Of a stretch of 64,000 nt of DNA, positions 1 through 10,639 are shown piece by piece. The notes under the pieces were generated by a model that saw nothing but the letters and a program-made list of their open reading frames with translations, was not told where the DNA came from and did no database searches. Both the position numbers and the translations under genes were made by a program. Where the stretch lies: the NCBI RefSeq assembly GCF_017498525.1, contig NZ_CP071796.1:2790001-2854000 (forward strand). The letters run 5' to 3'. The first letter of the stretch is position 1, and every line of letters begins with the position of its first letter. Source of the stretch: Ottowia testudinis (lineage in GTDB: Bacteria > Pseudomonadota > Gammaproteobacteria > Burkholderiales > Burkholderiaceae_C).

Positions 1-1220
1 CCCGCGACACGCGCCTGCATCACCAGGCATTGACCGGCCTCGGAGATGTAGCCGGTCTTCTGCAGGCCGATCTGCCATTCGGGGTTGTGCACCAGGCGGT
101 TGGTATTGTTGTACTGCACAACGCGATTGCCGACCGCCACCTCGTAGCCCTGCGAGGTGGACAGCTGGCGCAGCAGCGGATCCTGCGATGCCGTGCCCAC
201 CAACGTGGCCAGGTCGTAGGCGCTGGAGCGGTTGCCGCTCGACAGGCCCGTCGGCTCGACGTAGCGCGTGTCCTTCATGCCCAGCATCGTGGCACGGGCG
301 TTCATCAGGCCGACGAAACGCTGCAACCCGCCCGGAAACGTACGGCCCAGCGCGTGCGCGGCGCGGTTCTCGCTCGACATCAGCGCCAAGTGCATCAATT
401 CGCCGCGCGTCAGCGTGGTGCCGACGGCCAGGCGCGAGCGGCTGCCTTTTTCGTAATCGATGTCTTCTTCCGTGATGGTGATCAATTCGTCCAGCGGCAG
501 GCGTGCGTCTGACACGATCAAGCCAGTCATCAGCTTGGTGAGCGAGGCGATGGGCAGCACCGCATGGTCGTTCTTGCTGAGCAGCACCTCGTGCGTGTCT
601 TGGTCCAGCACCAGCGCCACACTGGATTTGAGGTCCAGCGGATCGTCCGCCGCGCGCAGGCCCGCCATCTGGCCAAACGACAGGCGCGCTGGCCGCGCCG
701 CCTCTGACGCCACGTGCGCGACCGGCCGAATCGCCAGCCGCGTTTCGTGCGCCGCCAGCCGCTCGGCACGCTCATGCGCCTTGCCTTGACGCGCCGACAG
801 CGTGTGCTGCACACGGTTCTTACCGCGCGCGACCTGTGTCTTGCCGCCGCGCCGCTCTTCAGCAAAAGCGCGCTTGGCCGATTTGCCGCCGCGATCACGC
901 TTGCCGGCCTTGGCCTCGATCACCTCGCCCTTGGGCGGCTTGCCTTTGGCCTTGTCCCTGGCGGCCACCTTCGACTCGTGCCTGGCGCCCTTGCGCGCCT
1001 CGGACTTGGCGGTGTTCTGCTTGGCGGTGGGCTTGACCACGGCCTTGCCGGACGCGCCCGCCTTCGACGTGACGGCGAGGCGAGCGCCGGCCGTCTGTCC
1101 CTTCTTGGCGGCCGCAGCGATCGCCGGCGTCAGCGTGGACAGACTCAATGCCAAAGTGGCCGCCAACAGCCCCAAGCCGCGCCACCAAGGCGCCAAACGC
1201 CGATTGAATACACCACGCAT
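1..1220 (-). CDS. pbpG: D-alanyl-D-alanine endopeptidase, PBP7 family (3' end outside window)
   Basis: Serine D,D-peptidase acting on peptidoglycan cross-links in the periplasm. Reading from ATG at 1220, the protein has an N-terminal hydrophobic segment (about residues 13-37, signal-peptide-like), then a long Lys/Ala/Arg-rich linker to about residue 170, then a penicillin-binding fold. The three active-site motifs are visible: SLTK with the nucleophile Ser near residue 226, SEN at about 283-285 and KTG at about 388-390. The frame is open to the left edge, so the C-terminus is missing. The basic low-complexity linker is longer than in E. coli PbpG. A shared hairpin at 1271-1308 separates it from leuA. 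The family is clear; PbpG versus another S11 peptidase is less certain. Confidence 0.88.
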   Translation of the reverse strand, partial: MRGVFNRRLAPWWRGLGLLAATLALSLSTLTPAIAAAAKKGQTAGARLAVTSKAGASGKAVVKPTAKQNTAKSEARKGARHESKVAARDKAKGKPPKGEVIEAKAGKRDRGGKSAKRAFAEERRGGKTQVARGKNRVQHTLSARQGKAHERAERLAAHETRLAIRPVAHVASEAARPARLSFGQMAGLRAADDPLDLKSSVALVLDQDTHEVLLSKNDHAVLPIASLTKLMTGLIVSDARLPLDELITITEEDIDYEKGSRSRLAVGTTLTRGELMHLALMSSENRAAHALGRTFPGGLQRFVGLMNARATMLGMKDTRYVEPTGLSSGNRSSAYDLATLVGTASQDPLLRQLSTSQGYEVAVGNRVVQYNNTNRLVHNPEWQIGLQKTGYISEAGQCLVMQARVA

Positions 1221-1270
1221 CACCACCCCCAATGAGCCGAGCCGCCAACGATGCGAAAGTGTACTCAAAC

Positions 1271-1308
1271 AAAAAAAGAGACGCAATATCATTGACTTGC
1301 GTCTCTTT
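1271..1308 (-). terminator. Terminator of leuA
   Basis: Perfect 12-bp stem (AAAGAGACGCAA at 1275-1286 with TTGCGTCTCTTT at 1297-1308) and a 10-nt loop. On the minus strand it is followed by seven T (1277 down to 1271). It lies 33 bp after the leuA stop. The opposite strand has only a short T-run, so it is mainly a leuA terminator. Confidence 0.88.
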
Positions 1309-1341
1309 CCTAACCCGCTGTATTAAATAACAGGGGTAAAG

Positions 1342-2880
1342 TCAGCCTTGAGCGGCCACTCGATCAGATTTGTCGTGTAACTTATTGAGAGCACTCAGAT
1401 AAGCCTTGGCCGAGGCGACCACAATGTCGGGATCGGCGCCGACGCCGTTGACCACCCGGCCCGAGTTCTGCAGCCGCACCGTGACTTCACCTTGGCTCTC
1501 GGTCGAGCCGCTGATGGCGTTGACCGAATAAAGAATCATCTCGGCGCCGCTCTTGACATGCGACTCGATGGCCTTCAGCGAGGCATCGACCGGGCCGTTG
1601 CCATCCGATTGGCCCTGCACTTCCTTGCCGGCGACGGTGAACACGATCTGGGCGTGCGGCATTTCGCCGGTCTCGCTGCGCTGCGCCAGCGAAATAAACC
1701 CGAAATGCTCCTTCTCGGGCGTCACGCTTTCATCGCCCACCAGGGCCAGGATGTCCTCGTCGAAAATCTCGCTCTTGCGGTCGGCCAGGTCCTTGAACTT
1801 GGCGAACGCGGCCATGACTTCGCCCTCGGATTCGAGCACCACGCCCAGCTCTTGCAGGCGCTGCTTGAAGGCGTTGCGGCCGCTCAGCTTGCCCAGCACG
1901 ATCTTGTTAGCGCTCCAGCCCACGTCCTCGGCGCGCATGATTTCATATGTGTCGCGCGCTTTCAGCACGCCGTCCTGATGGATGCCGCTGGCGTGCGCGA
2001 AGGCGTTGGCGCCCACCACCGCCTTGTTGGGCTGCACCACGAAGCCAGTGACGGAGCTGACCATCTTGCTGGCCGGCACGATTTGCGTGGTATCGATACC
2101 GACGTCGAGCCCGAAGTAATCCTTGCGCGTCTTCACCGCCATCACGATCTCTTCGAGCGAACAGTTGCCCGCGCGCTCGCCCAGGCCATTGATGGTGCAT
2201 TCCACCTGACGCGCGCCGCCGATCTTCACGCCGGCCAGGCTGTTGGCCACGGCCATGCCCAGATCGTTGTGGCAGTGCACCGACCAGACCGCCTGGTCGC
2301 TGTTGGGCACCTTCTCGCGCAGCGTCTTGAGGAAGTGGCCATACAGCTCGGGGATGCCGTAGCCCACGGTGTCAGGAATGTTGATGGTGGTCGCGCCTTC
2401 CTTGATGACGGCCTCGCACACGCGGGCCAGAAAGTCGATGTCGCTGCGGTAGCCGTCCTCGGCGCTGAACTCGACGTCGCCCATCAGATTGCGCGCAAAG
2501 CGCACCGCCAGCTTGGACTGCTCGAACACTTCGTCGGGCGTCATGCGCAGCTTTTTCTCCATGTGCAGCGGGCTGGTGGCGATGAAGGTGTGGATGCGGC
2601 CGCTGGCCGCGCCCTTCAACGCCTCCGCCGCGCGCGCGATGTCGCGGTCGTTGGCGCGGCTGAGCGAGCAAATTGTTGAATCCTTGATCGCCTCGGCAAT
2701 CGCCTTCACGCATTCGAAGTCGCCGTTGGACGACGCGGCAAAGCCGGCCTCGATCACGTCGACCTTCAGGCGTTCGAGCTGACGCGCGATGCGCAGCTTC
2801 TCGTCACGGGTCATGGACGCGCCGGGCGACTGCTCGCCATCGCGCAAGGTGGTGTCGAAAATGATGAGTTTGTCGGTCAT
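1342..2880 (-). CDS. leuA: 2-isopropylmalate synthase, full-length class
   Basis: Condenses acetyl-CoA with 2-oxoisovalerate, the first committed step of leucine synthesis. 512 residues from ATG at 2880, the usual LeuA size; GGAG lies about 7 bp upstream, so the 21-residue upstream extension is not used. The HMGL-like barrel begins with [13 protein letters not shown] (about residues 9-21) and contains the metal-binding HCHNDLG motif. The C-terminal third is an intact LeuA dimerisation/leucine-binding domain. It lies 72 bp downstream of a second 2-isopropylmalate synthase that lacks this domain, and probably shares its attenuated transcript. Confidence 0.95.
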   Translation of the reverse strand: MTDKLIIFDTTLRDGEQSPGASMTRDEKLRIARQLERLKVDVIEAGFAASSNGDFECVKAIAEAIKDSTICSLSRANDRDIARAAEALKGAASGRIHTFIATSPLHMEKKLRMTPDEVFEQSKLAVRFARNLMGDVEFSAEDGYRSDIDFLARVCEAVIKEGATTINIPDTVGYGIPELYGHFLKTLREKVPNSDQAVWSVHCHNDLGMAVANSLAGVKIGGARQVECTINGLGERAGNCSLEEIVMAVKTRKDYFGLDVGIDTTQIVPASKMVSSVTGFVVQPNKAVVGANAFAHASGIHQDGVLKARDTYEIMRAEDVGWSANKIVLGKLSGRNAFKQRLQELGVVLESEGEVMAAFAKFKDLADRKSEIFDEDILALVGDESVTPEKEHFGFISLAQRSETGEMPHAQIVFTVAGKEVQGQSDGNGPVDASLKAIESHVKSGAEMILYSVNAISGSTESQGEVTVRLQNSGRVVNGVGADPDIVVASAKAYLSALNKLHDKSDRVAAQG

Positions 2881-2952
2881 GGTTTGCTCCGTTTTTTGAT
2901 ATTGAATATGAGGCGGGGCTTGCGCTGGCAGCCCATTTTTCATAAGAGTTAT

Positions 2953-4311
2953 TCAGGCGGCCTGGGGTGCCCATTGTGCCTGCGCGACGTCGTTGGCCGC
3001 ACACGCGGCGACGCCAAATTCGCGCTCGTACAAGGCCAGCAGGTCGCCGGACGACAACTCGCCGCCTTGCACATCCATCACCCGCTGCACGATCCGGCTG
3101 AAGGTCTGCTGGCGCTCGCGCGTCATCACCACACCGTGGTCGCGCTCCAGCAGATAGGCCATGCCGCCCTTGCCCGACTGGCTGTTGACGCGGATCACCG
3201 CTTCATAGCTGCGGCCCAGATCTTGCGGATCGATGGGCAGGTAGGGCACTTCCCACACGTCGCCCTCGCGCCGCGAGACAAAGCCTTTCTTGATGGCGTC
3301 CTGGTGCGTGCCGGAGAACGAGGTGTAGACCAGCTCGCCCACATACGGATGGCGTGGGTGCACCGGCAACTGGTTGCAGTGCTCCACCGTGGCGCGGATG
3401 GCGTCGATGTTTGAAAAATCCAGGCCCGGGTGAACGCCCTGCGTGTACAGGTTGAGCGCCACGTTGACCAGATCGAGATTGCCGGTGCGTTCGCCATTGC
3501 CGAACAGGCAGCCCTCCACGCGCTCGGCGCCGGCCATCAGCGCCAATTCGGCGGCCGCCGTGCCGGTGCCACGGTCGTTGTGCGGGTGCACCGACAAGGT
3601 GATGTTGGGGTGCGCGGCCAGCGCGCGCTTCATCCACTCGATCTGGTCGGCAAACACGTTGGGCGTGGCGTTTTCCACCGTGGTGGGCAGGTTGAGGATG
3701 ATTTCGCGCCCCGGCCCCCAGGCGGCGATGGCCGTCTCGCAGGCCTTCAGGGACACCGGCAGTTCGGCGCTGGAGAAGGTTTCGGGCGAATACTGCAACA
3801 CCCAGTCAGTCTCTGGCATGGCATCGGTGAGCTGCTTGAGCAGCTTGATATGCCGCTCGATCAAGGCCATGGTCTGCGTCACGTTCAGGCCGAACACCAC
3901 GCGCCGCCACACCGGCGCCACGGCGTTGTACACGTGCACGATGGCGCGCCGCGCGCCGGCCAGCGCTTGCACGGTGCGCGCGATCATGTCCTCTCGCGCC
4001 GGGGTCATGACCTGGATCGTCACGTCATCTGGAATGCGCCCTTGCTCGATCAGCCACCGCACAAAGTCGAATTCGATCTGCGACGAAGCCGGAAAACCGA
4101 CCTCGATCTCCTTGAAACCGATCGCCAGCAGCTGCTCATACAGGCGCAGCTTGCGCGCCGCGTCCATCGGTGCGGGCAGCGCCTGGTTGCCGTCGCGCAG
4201 GTCGGTCGACAGCCAGCGCGGCGGCTTGGCAATCACCTGATCGGGCCAGGTGCGGCCTTGCAAGCCGATGGGCGTGGCGGCGCGGTATTTGAGATGAGGG
4301 TGCTGGAGCAT
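2953..4311 (-). CDS. 2-isopropylmalate synthase of the second type, lacking the regulatory domain
   Basis: Second leucine-pathway condensing enzyme, of the roughly 550-residue class found in Pseudomonas and actinobacteria. ATG at 4311 (MLQHPHLKYRA) has AAGGAAA upstream and gives 452 residues. The catalytic barrel is complete: STDLRDGNQAL near residues 34-44, HPHNDRGTG, and GNGERTGNLDLVN. The protein then stops shortly after REFGVAACA, where relatives continue for roughly 100 residues into the LeuA dimerisation/leucine-binding domain. Only 72 bp separate its stop from leuA, too little for a lost domain in another frame. It therefore looks naturally tail-less, perhaps leucine-insensitive or partnered with LeuA. 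It sits directly behind the leucine leader. Confidence 0.9.
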   Translation of the reverse strand: MLQHPHLKYRAATPIGLQGRTWPDQVIAKPPRWLSTDLRDGNQALPAPMDAARKLRLYEQLLAIGFKEIEVGFPASSQIEFDFVRWLIEQGRIPDDVTIQVMTPAREDMIARTVQALAGARRAIVHVYNAVAPVWRRVVFGLNVTQTMALIERHIKLLKQLTDAMPETDWVLQYSPETFSSAELPVSLKACETAIAAWGPGREIILNLPTTVENATPNVFADQIEWMKRALAAHPNITLSVHPHNDRGTGTAAAELALMAGAERVEGCLFGNGERTGNLDLVNVALNLYTQGVHPGLDFSNIDAIRATVEHCNQLPVHPRHPYVGELVYTSFSGTHQDAIKKGFVSRREGDVWEVPYLPIDPQDLGRSYEAVIRVNSQSGKGGMAYLLERDHGVVMTRERQQTFSRIVQRVMDVQGGELSSGDLLALYEREFGVAACAANDVAQAQWAPQAA

Positions 4312-4359
4312 GGATGTTTTCCTTGTGGGATTTGGAAGAGGTGCACCCGCAACCCGGAT

Positions 4360-4395
4360 AAAAAAACGGCCCATTGCAGGTAGCAGACGGGCCGT
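4360..4395 (-). terminator. Leucine attenuator terminator
   Basis: Perfect 7-bp stem (ACGGCCC 4366-4372 with GGGCCGT 4389-4395), with extra TGC/GCA pairing inside the loop. On the minus strand it is followed by seven T (4366-4360). It sits between the leucine-rich leader peptide and the first leu structural gene, the position expected for transcription attenuation. Confidence 0.85.
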
Positions 4396-4430
4396 GGATT
4401 CTTGAGAGACGCAAAAAAACGAAACGCGCG

Positions 4431-4484
4431 CTACTCCTCCCGCCCGTGAGGCGTTAGCAGTAGCGCTAGGGATTTCGCGTTCAT
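4431..4484 (-). CDS. leuL: Leucine operon leader peptide
   Basis: Seventeen-residue ORF, MNAKSLALLLTPHGREE, with four leucines in a five-residue window. Three use CTA (order CTA, GCG, CTA, CTG, CTA), a rare leucine codon in such a GC-rich genome. It ends 36 bp before the attenuator stem. Ribosome stalling at the Leu codons when charged tRNA-Leu is scarce would prevent terminator formation. An extended -10-like TGCTATGAT (TATGAT at 4497-4492, minus strand) places the likely transcript start next to the ATG, so the leader mRNA could be leaderless. An alternative ATG at 4496 would add four residues. Confidence 0.8.
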   Translation of the reverse strand: MNAKSLALLLTPHGREE

Positions 4485-4527
4485 CTGGAAAATCATAGCA
4501 TGCCGTTGCGCGGTCGCGGTTCGGGCG

Positions 4528-5388
4528 TCAATCGTGGTGCAAGCCGCGCTCGTCCGGCTCATCGGTCGAGGTGCTGACGATGCTGGCGTGCTGCCCCTTG
4601 GCGCGGCGCCACACATAGATGACGTAACCCGACAGCGCATAGCCCACGAAGATGACAAACAGCATGGTCGCCGGCTCGATGCTGATGACCGCGAACAGCA
4701 GCGCCACCAGCACCAGCACCACGAAGGGCACGCTGCGCCGGCCGCCAAAATCCTTGAAGCTGTAATAAGGCACGTTGGTCACCATCGTCAGGCCCGCGAA
4801 CAAGGTGACGGCGAACATGATCCATGCCAGGTCGATGCGCGCGAGCGGCACACCGCCAAACATCGAAATCAGCGCGCGAAACAGCGGCACCTCGCGCTGC
4901 GAGGCCAGCATGGCGCTGGTCAGCCAGATGAAGCCCGCCACCAGCGCCGCGGCGGCGGGCGACGGCAGGCCCTGGAAGTAGCGTTTGTCCACCACCCCGG
5001 TGTTGACGTTGAAGCGCGCTAAACGCAGCGCCGCGCAGGCGCAATAGACGAAGGCCGCGATCCAGCCCCAGCGGCCCAGCGGGCGCAGCGCCCATTCGTA
5101 GGCCAGCAGCGCGGGCGCGGCGCCAAAGCTGACCATGTCGGAGAGCGAATCCATCTGCTCGCCGAATGCGCTTTGTGTGCCCGTCATGCGCGCCACGCGG
5201 CCGTCCAGGCTGTCGAGCACCATGGCGGCGAAGATGCCGGTGGTGGCCAGATCGAAATGGCCGTTGATCGCCATCACGATCCCATAGAAGCCGCCGAACA
5301 ACGCCGCCAGCGTGAACAGGTTGGGCAGCACGTAAATGCCCTTGCGTGGCTTGCGCGCGATGACGACTTCTTCCGAATCGGTAACCAT
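4528..5388 (-). CDS. pssA: CDP-diacylglycerol--serine O-phosphatidyltransferase
   Basis: Makes phosphatidylserine from CDP-diacylglycerol and serine in the inner membrane. 286 residues from ATG at 5388 (MVTDSEEVV). The CDP-alcohol phosphotransferase signature is complete: DSLDGRVAR, then G, then DSLSD with the required spacing. Several hydrophobic membrane segments follow. The pssA-leu adjacency is common in betaproteobacteria. It is separated from ilvC by 138 bp holding a palindromic repeat and a terminator, so it probably has its own promoter. Confidence 0.92.
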   Translation of the reverse strand: MVTDSEEVVIARKPRKGIYVLPNLFTLAALFGGFYGIVMAINGHFDLATTGIFAAMVLDSLDGRVARMTGTQSAFGEQMDSLSDMVSFGAAPALLAYEWALRPLGRWGWIAAFVYCACAALRLARFNVNTGVVDKRYFQGLPSPAAAALVAGFIWLTSAMLASQREVPLFRALISMFGGVPLARIDLAWIMFAVTLFAGLTMVTNVPYYSFKDFGGRRSVPFVVLVLVALLFAVISIEPATMLFVIFVGYALSGYVIYVWRRAKGQHASIVSTSTDEPDERGLHHD

Positions 5389-5419
5389 GGGTATCGATTC
5401 TACTTTCAAGGGTAAAAAG

Positions 5420-5463
5420 TGCCGCTCGCGCAAGCAGGACAAGCGCAAGCAGCTATCAAAACC
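5420..5463 (-). repeat. Comamonad-type palindromic intergenic repeat, copy 1
   Basis: On the minus strand reads TTTTGATAGCTGCTTGCGCT followed by TGTCC and a degenerate right arm. Same family as about ten other intergenic copies to the left of 40.7 kb. It lies between ilvC and pssA. Confidence 0.75.
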
Positions 5464-5471
5464 ATATCAAA

Positions 5472-5499
5472 ACAAAAGGGCCACGCATGCGCGTGGCCC
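5472..5499 (-). terminator. Terminator of ilvC
   Basis: Perfect 9-bp stem (GGGCCACGC 5478-5486 with GCGTGGCCC 5491-5499), 4-nt loop, followed on the minus strand by TTTTGTTTTG. It lies 27 bp past the ilvC stop. Confidence 0.85.
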
Positions 5500-5526
5500 G
5501 TGTACACAACCGGTTGCGGCAGCGCG

Positions 5527-6881
<1,355 letters not shown>

Positions 6882-6891
6882 GAACTCGCCC

Positions 6892-7383
6892 TCACACCCT
6901 GAGCAGCCGCTCACCCCGCCCAATGCCGCTGGCGCCGGTGCGCACGGTCTCCAGGATCGCGGTCTTGTCGATCGCACTCAGAAAAGCGTCGTTCTTGCCC
7001 TGGTCGCCCGTCAGTTCGATGGTGTAGCTTTTGTCCGTCACGTCGATGATGCGGCCGCGGAAGATGTCGGCCATGCGCTTCATCTCCTCGCGCTCCTTGC
7101 CGACGGCGCGCACTTTCACCATCATGTGCTCGCGCTCGATGTAGGCGCCTTCGGTCAGATCAACCACCTTCACCACCTCGATCAGCCGGTTCAGGTGCTT
7201 GGTGATCTGCTCGATGGTTTCGTCCGAGCCGCGCGTCTGGATCGTCATGCGCGAGAGGCTTTCGTCCTCGGTCGGCGCGACGATGAGCGACTCGATGTTG
7301 TAACCACGGGCCGAGAACAGGCCCACCACGCGGGACAAGGCGCCCGCTTCGTTTTCAATCAGTACGGCAATGATGTGTTTCAT
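6892..7383 (-). CDS. ilvH: Acetolactate synthase small (regulatory) subunit
   Basis: 163 residues, the normal size of IlvH. The N-terminal ACT domain (MKHIIAVLIENEAGALSRVV) binds valine for feedback control; the C-terminal domain activates IlvB. ATG at 7383. It lies 129 bp downstream of ilvB, with a palindromic repeat in the gap. Confidence 0.96.
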   Translation of the reverse strand: MKHIIAVLIENEAGALSRVVGLFSARGYNIESLIVAPTEDESLSRMTIQTRGSDETIEQITKHLNRLIEVVKVVDLTEGAYIEREHMMVKVRAVGKEREEMKRMADIFRGRIIDVTDKSYTIELTGDQGKNDAFLSAIDKTAILETVRTGASGIGRGERLLRV

Positions 7384-7462
7384 GATTCGATTCCTCTTCT
7401 CGCCGCCCTCCCCCGCGCACGGTAATGCGCGGGCTTGGCGGGCAATAGATTCGTCTTGCTAC

Positions 7463-7512
7463 CAATAAAATAGCTGCTTGCGCTTACCAGGCAAGCGCCA
7501 GAGCCACTTTTC
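7463..7512 (+). repeat. Comamonad-type palindromic repeat, copy 2
   Basis: Contains TAGCTGCTTGCGCTTACCAG followed by GCAAGCGCCAGAG. The GCGCTT/AAGCGC arms form a hairpin. It lies between ilvB and ilvH, inside an operon, so it will be transcribed and could affect the relative output of the two subunits. Confidence 0.8.
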
Positions 7513-9291
7513 TTATAAATCCTCGGCGCCCAGCAGCATCTCGGTGATGCCCTTGCCGGCCTGCACCATGGGGAACACGTTTTCCGTCGGGTCGGTGCGG
7601 AAATCCATGAACACGGTGCGGTCCTTGAGCTTGCGCGCCTCGCGCAGCGCCGGCTCCACGTCTTGCGGCCGCTCGATCAGCATGCCGACGTGGCCAAAGG
7701 CTTCTGCCAGCTTGACGAAGTTGGGCAGCGCGTCCATGTAGCTGTGGCTGTAGCGGCCGGAGTATTCGATCTCCTGCCACTGGCGCACCATGCCGAGGTA
7801 ACGATTGTTCAGCGAGATGATCTTGATCGGCGTGTTGTATTGCAGGCAGGTCGACAGCTCCTGGATGCACATCTGCACCGAGCCCTCGCCCGTCACGCAA
7901 TACACCTCGCTGTCGGGCTTGGCCAGCTTGATGCCCATGGCATACGGAATGCCCACGCCCATGGTGCCGAGGCCGCCCGAGTTGATCCATCGGCGCGGCT
8001 CGTTGAACTTGTAGAACTGCGCGGCCCACATCTGGTGTTGGCCAACGTCACTGGTCACGTAGGCGTCGGCGTCCTTGGTCATCTCCCACAGCGTCTCGAT
8101 GACTTTCTGCGGCTTGATCACATCCGTGTTGGCGCGGTCATACTTCAGGCAGTCGCGGCTGCGCCAGCCTTCGATCTGCTTCCACCAGTCGGCCAGCGCG
8201 GCCTCGTCAGGCCGGGTGCCGGCTTCGCGGATCATGCCGATCATGTCGGTCAGCACGTCCTTGACGTCACCGACGATCGGTACGTCAACCTTCACGCGCT
8301 TGGAGATGCTCGACGGATCGATGTCGATGTGGATGATCTTGCGCTCGTTCTGCGCGAAGTGCTTGGGGTTGCCGATCACGCGGTCGTCAAAGCGCGCGCC
8401 CACGGCCAGCAGCACGTCGCAGTTCTGCATGGCGTTGTTGGCTTCCCAGGTGCCGTGCATGCCCAGCATGCCCAGAAAGCGCTTGTCGGTGGCGGGGAAC
8501 GCGCCCAGGCCCATCAGCGTGTTGGTGACGGGGTAGCCCAGCATGTCGACCAACTGGCGCAATTCCGCCGTGGCATTGGCCAGCAGCACGCCGCCACCGG
8601 TGTAGATGTAGGGGCGCTTGGCATTCAGCAGCAGTTGCAGCGCCTTGCGGATCTGGCCGCCGTGGCCCTTTTTCACCGGGTTGTACGAGCGCATGTCCAC
8701 CTTGTCCGGGTAGCCGGTGTAGGTGGCCTTGTTGAACGACACGTCCTTGGGGATATCGACCACCACCGGCCCGGGGCGCCCCGAGCGCGCGATGTGAAAG
8801 GCCTTTTTCATCACGTCGGCGATGTAGCGCGCGTCTTTCACCAGGAAGTTGTGCTTGACGATGGGGCGCGTGATGCCGACGGTGTCGCATTCCTGAAAGG
8901 CGTCCAGCCCGATCGCCGCGGTGGGCACCTGGCCGGTGATGATCACCATGGGAATCGAGTCCATGTACGCCGTGGCAATGCCCGTGACCGCGTTGGTCAC
9001 GCCGGGGCCGGAAGTGACCAGCGCCACGCCCACATCGCCCGTGGCGCGCGCGTAGCCGTCGGCCGCGTGCACGGCGGCCTGCTCGTGGCGCACCAGCACA
9101 TGCTGGATCGTGTCCTGCTTGTAGAAGGCGTCGTAGATGTGCAGCACGGCGCCGCCGGGGTAGCCCCAGATGTACTTCACGCCTTCGGCCTGCAAGGCCT
9201 TGACGAGGATTTCAGCGCCGCGAAGTTGGTGGGTGTCGCTGCCGTCGGATGCGGCGGCGGCCGATTTGATTTCGGCTTTGGAGATTTCCAT
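7513..9291 (-). CDS. ilvB: Acetolactate synthase large (catalytic) subunit
   Basis: ThDP-, FAD- and Mg-dependent acetohydroxyacid synthase, first common step of branched-chain amino acid synthesis. 592 residues from ATG at 9291 with AAAGG upstream; the TTG nine bases earlier is disfavoured. It has an N-terminal extension of about 25 residues, then the ThDP-pyrimidine domain with the catalytic glutamate in [15 protein letters not shown], and GDGS-like GEGSVQM followed by NNRYLGMV for pyrophosphate/Mg binding. It heads the ilv operon. No leucine/isoleucine/valine-rich leader was found upstream. Confidence 0.96.
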   Translation of the reverse strand: MEISKAEIKSAAAASDGSDTHQLRGAEILVKALQAEGVKYIWGYPGGAVLHIYDAFYKQDTIQHVLVRHEQAAVHAADGYARATGDVGVALVTSGPGVTNAVTGIATAYMDSIPMVIITGQVPTAAIGLDAFQECDTVGITRPIVKHNFLVKDARYIADVMKKAFHIARSGRPGPVVVDIPKDVSFNKATYTGYPDKVDMRSYNPVKKGHGGQIRKALQLLLNAKRPYIYTGGGVLLANATAELRQLVDMLGYPVTNTLMGLGAFPATDKRFLGMLGMHGTWEANNAMQNCDVLLAVGARFDDRVIGNPKHFAQNERKIIHIDIDPSSISKRVKVDVPIVGDVKDVLTDMIGMIREAGTRPDEAALADWWKQIEGWRSRDCLKYDRANTDVIKPQKVIETLWEMTKDADAYVTSDVGQHQMWAAQFYKFNEPRRWINSGGLGTMGVGIPYAMGIKLAKPDSEVYCVTGEGSVQMCIQELSTCLQYNTPIKIISLNNRYLGMVRQWQEIEYSGRYSHSYMDALPNFVKLAEAFGHVGMLIERPQDVEPALREARKLKDRTVFMDFRTDPTENVFPMVQAGKGITEMLLGAEDL

Positions 9292-9577
9292 TTTGATCAA
9301 CCTTTCGAGAATTTCTCTGACGAAAAACCTTGGGTGCCCCTCGCCAGCCCTCGTGAGGCCGCTTCAGGACTTGAGACCACACACCATGAGCGACTCGCTT
9401 ACGTCGCCGAGCGGTGACCCGTTTGCCTTTTTGACTTAAGCGCGCATTATCGCACTGCGTCATGGCTGGACGATCGCCCACGCCAAAATTCCTTCGAACC
9501 CCCGGTGCCATAATCGCGCCCAAATTGCCCGCCCCGCCCCATCTGCGGCCGGCCCTTCTCTCGCCGCAACAGACGTC

Positions 9578-10144
9578 TTGGCCACCGAACAGGAACTCTC
9601 CGACTTTCTCAAAAGCGTCGAGAAGCGGGCGTTCAAACGCTCGATCTACCACGTACGCGACGAGGATGCAGCGCTCGACATCGTGCAGGACAGCATGATG
9701 AAGCTGGCCGAGCACTACGGCGACAAGCCGGCAGCCGAGCTGCCTCTGTTGTTCCAGCGCATCCTGTCGAACAGCACGCTCGACTGGTTTCGCCGCCAGA
9801 AAACGCGCAACGCCCTGTTCTCGAACATGAGCGATTTCGAATCGGCCGATGGCGACGGCGATTTCGACCTGCTGGAGGCTTTTGCCGGCGCCAGCGATTC
9901 GCAGCAGATCGAGAGCGCCGAGGATTCCACGCGGCGCGCTCAGATCCTGCACGAGATCGAGTTACAGATCCAGGCGCTGCCCAACCGTCAACGCGAGGCG
10001 TTTCTGATGCGTTACTGGGAGGAAATGGATGTTGCCGAGACGGCGGTAGCGATGGGTTGTTCGGAGGGCAGTGTCAAAACGCACTGCTCCCGCGCGGTCC
10101 AGGCACTGGCCAAGGCATTGCGAGCCAGGGGAATCCTGCCATGA
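9578..10144 (+). CDS. RNA polymerase sigma factor, ECF (sigma-70 family)
   Basis: 188-residue two-domain sigma factor. Region 2 is recognisable (DEDAALDIVQDSMMKLAEHY, about residues 27-46, and the WFRRQKTRN segment). An acidic linker follows, then region 4 with an HTH (LPNRQREAFLMRYWEEMDV, GCSEGSVKTHCSRAVQAL). The start is TTG at 9578. It overlaps the next gene by ATGA, so a DUF3619 membrane protein is co-translated; by analogy with other ECF pairs that protein may be its anti-sigma factor, which is inference. Target promoters unknown. Confidence 0.88.
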   Translation: MATEQELSDFLKSVEKRAFKRSIYHVRDEDAALDIVQDSMMKLAEHYGDKPAAELPLLFQRILSNSTLDWFRRQKTRNALFSNMSDFESADGDGDFDLLEAFAGASDSQQIESAEDSTRRAQILHEIELQIQALPNRQREAFLMRYWEEMDVAETAVAMGCSEGSVKTHCSRAVQALAKALRARGILP

Positions 10145-10608
10145 ACACGAAATACCACCAGTTGCACACCGATACCCTGCAAAACCGCTTTGGCCTTCGC
10201 GTGGCTGCCCGCCTGTCGGCTGGCACCGAAAGCCTGCCGCACGACATTGGTGAGCGCCTGCGCGTGGCGCGCGACCAGGCGGTGGCCCGCCGCAAGCAAC
10301 CGGTCACGGCCATGCACCGGCGCACTGCCAGTGCAGCGTCGCGCAATGGCAACACTGCGACGCTGACTTTTGGCGACGACGGCCTGGGTTTCTGGGGTTG
10401 GCTGAGTTCGGCCGCGCTGGTGCTGATCATGGCCGCTGGCCTGGTGGTCATCAACGTGATCCAGGACGATGACCGCACCACGGAAGTCGCCGAACTGGAT
10501 GCCGCTCTGCTCACCGACGATTTGCCGCCCGAGGCCTACGCCGACCCGGGTTTCCTGCAGTACCTCAAAACGGGCACAAGCCATGGCAATGGCGCAATGA
10601 CCCGTTAA
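10141..10608 (+). CDS. DUF3619 family membrane protein, putative anti-sigma partner
   Basis: 155 residues. A cytoplasmic N-terminal part (about residues 1-80), rich in Arg and Gln, precedes one membrane helix (about 84-107) and a short acidic tail (QDDDRTTEVAELDAALLTDDLP). ATG at 10141 overlaps the sigma-factor stop. One TM helix with a cytoplasmic domain co-encoded with an ECF sigma factor is the architecture of an anti-sigma factor; no ZAS motif is seen. Confidence 0.75.
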   Translation: MNTKYHQLHTDTLQNRFGLRVAARLSAGTESLPHDIGERLRVARDQAVARRKQPVTAMHRRTASAASRNGNTATLTFGDDGLGFWGWLSSAALVLIMAAGLVVINVIQDDDRTTEVAELDAALLTDDLPPEAYADPGFLQYLKTGTSHGNGAMTR

Positions 10609-10639
10609 GCTGTGACGTTGATTGAGCTGCTTGCCCTGA

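Noticed and set aside
7663-9417. Long open frame (584 codons) antisense to ilvB
   Set aside because: GC-rich shadow frame; His/Val/Gly-rich low-quality translation, and the ilvB frame is unambiguous.
9292-9577. Possible ilv attenuator upstream of ilvB
   Set aside because: No leader ORF with Ile/Leu/Val runs and no terminator hairpin found on the minus strand.
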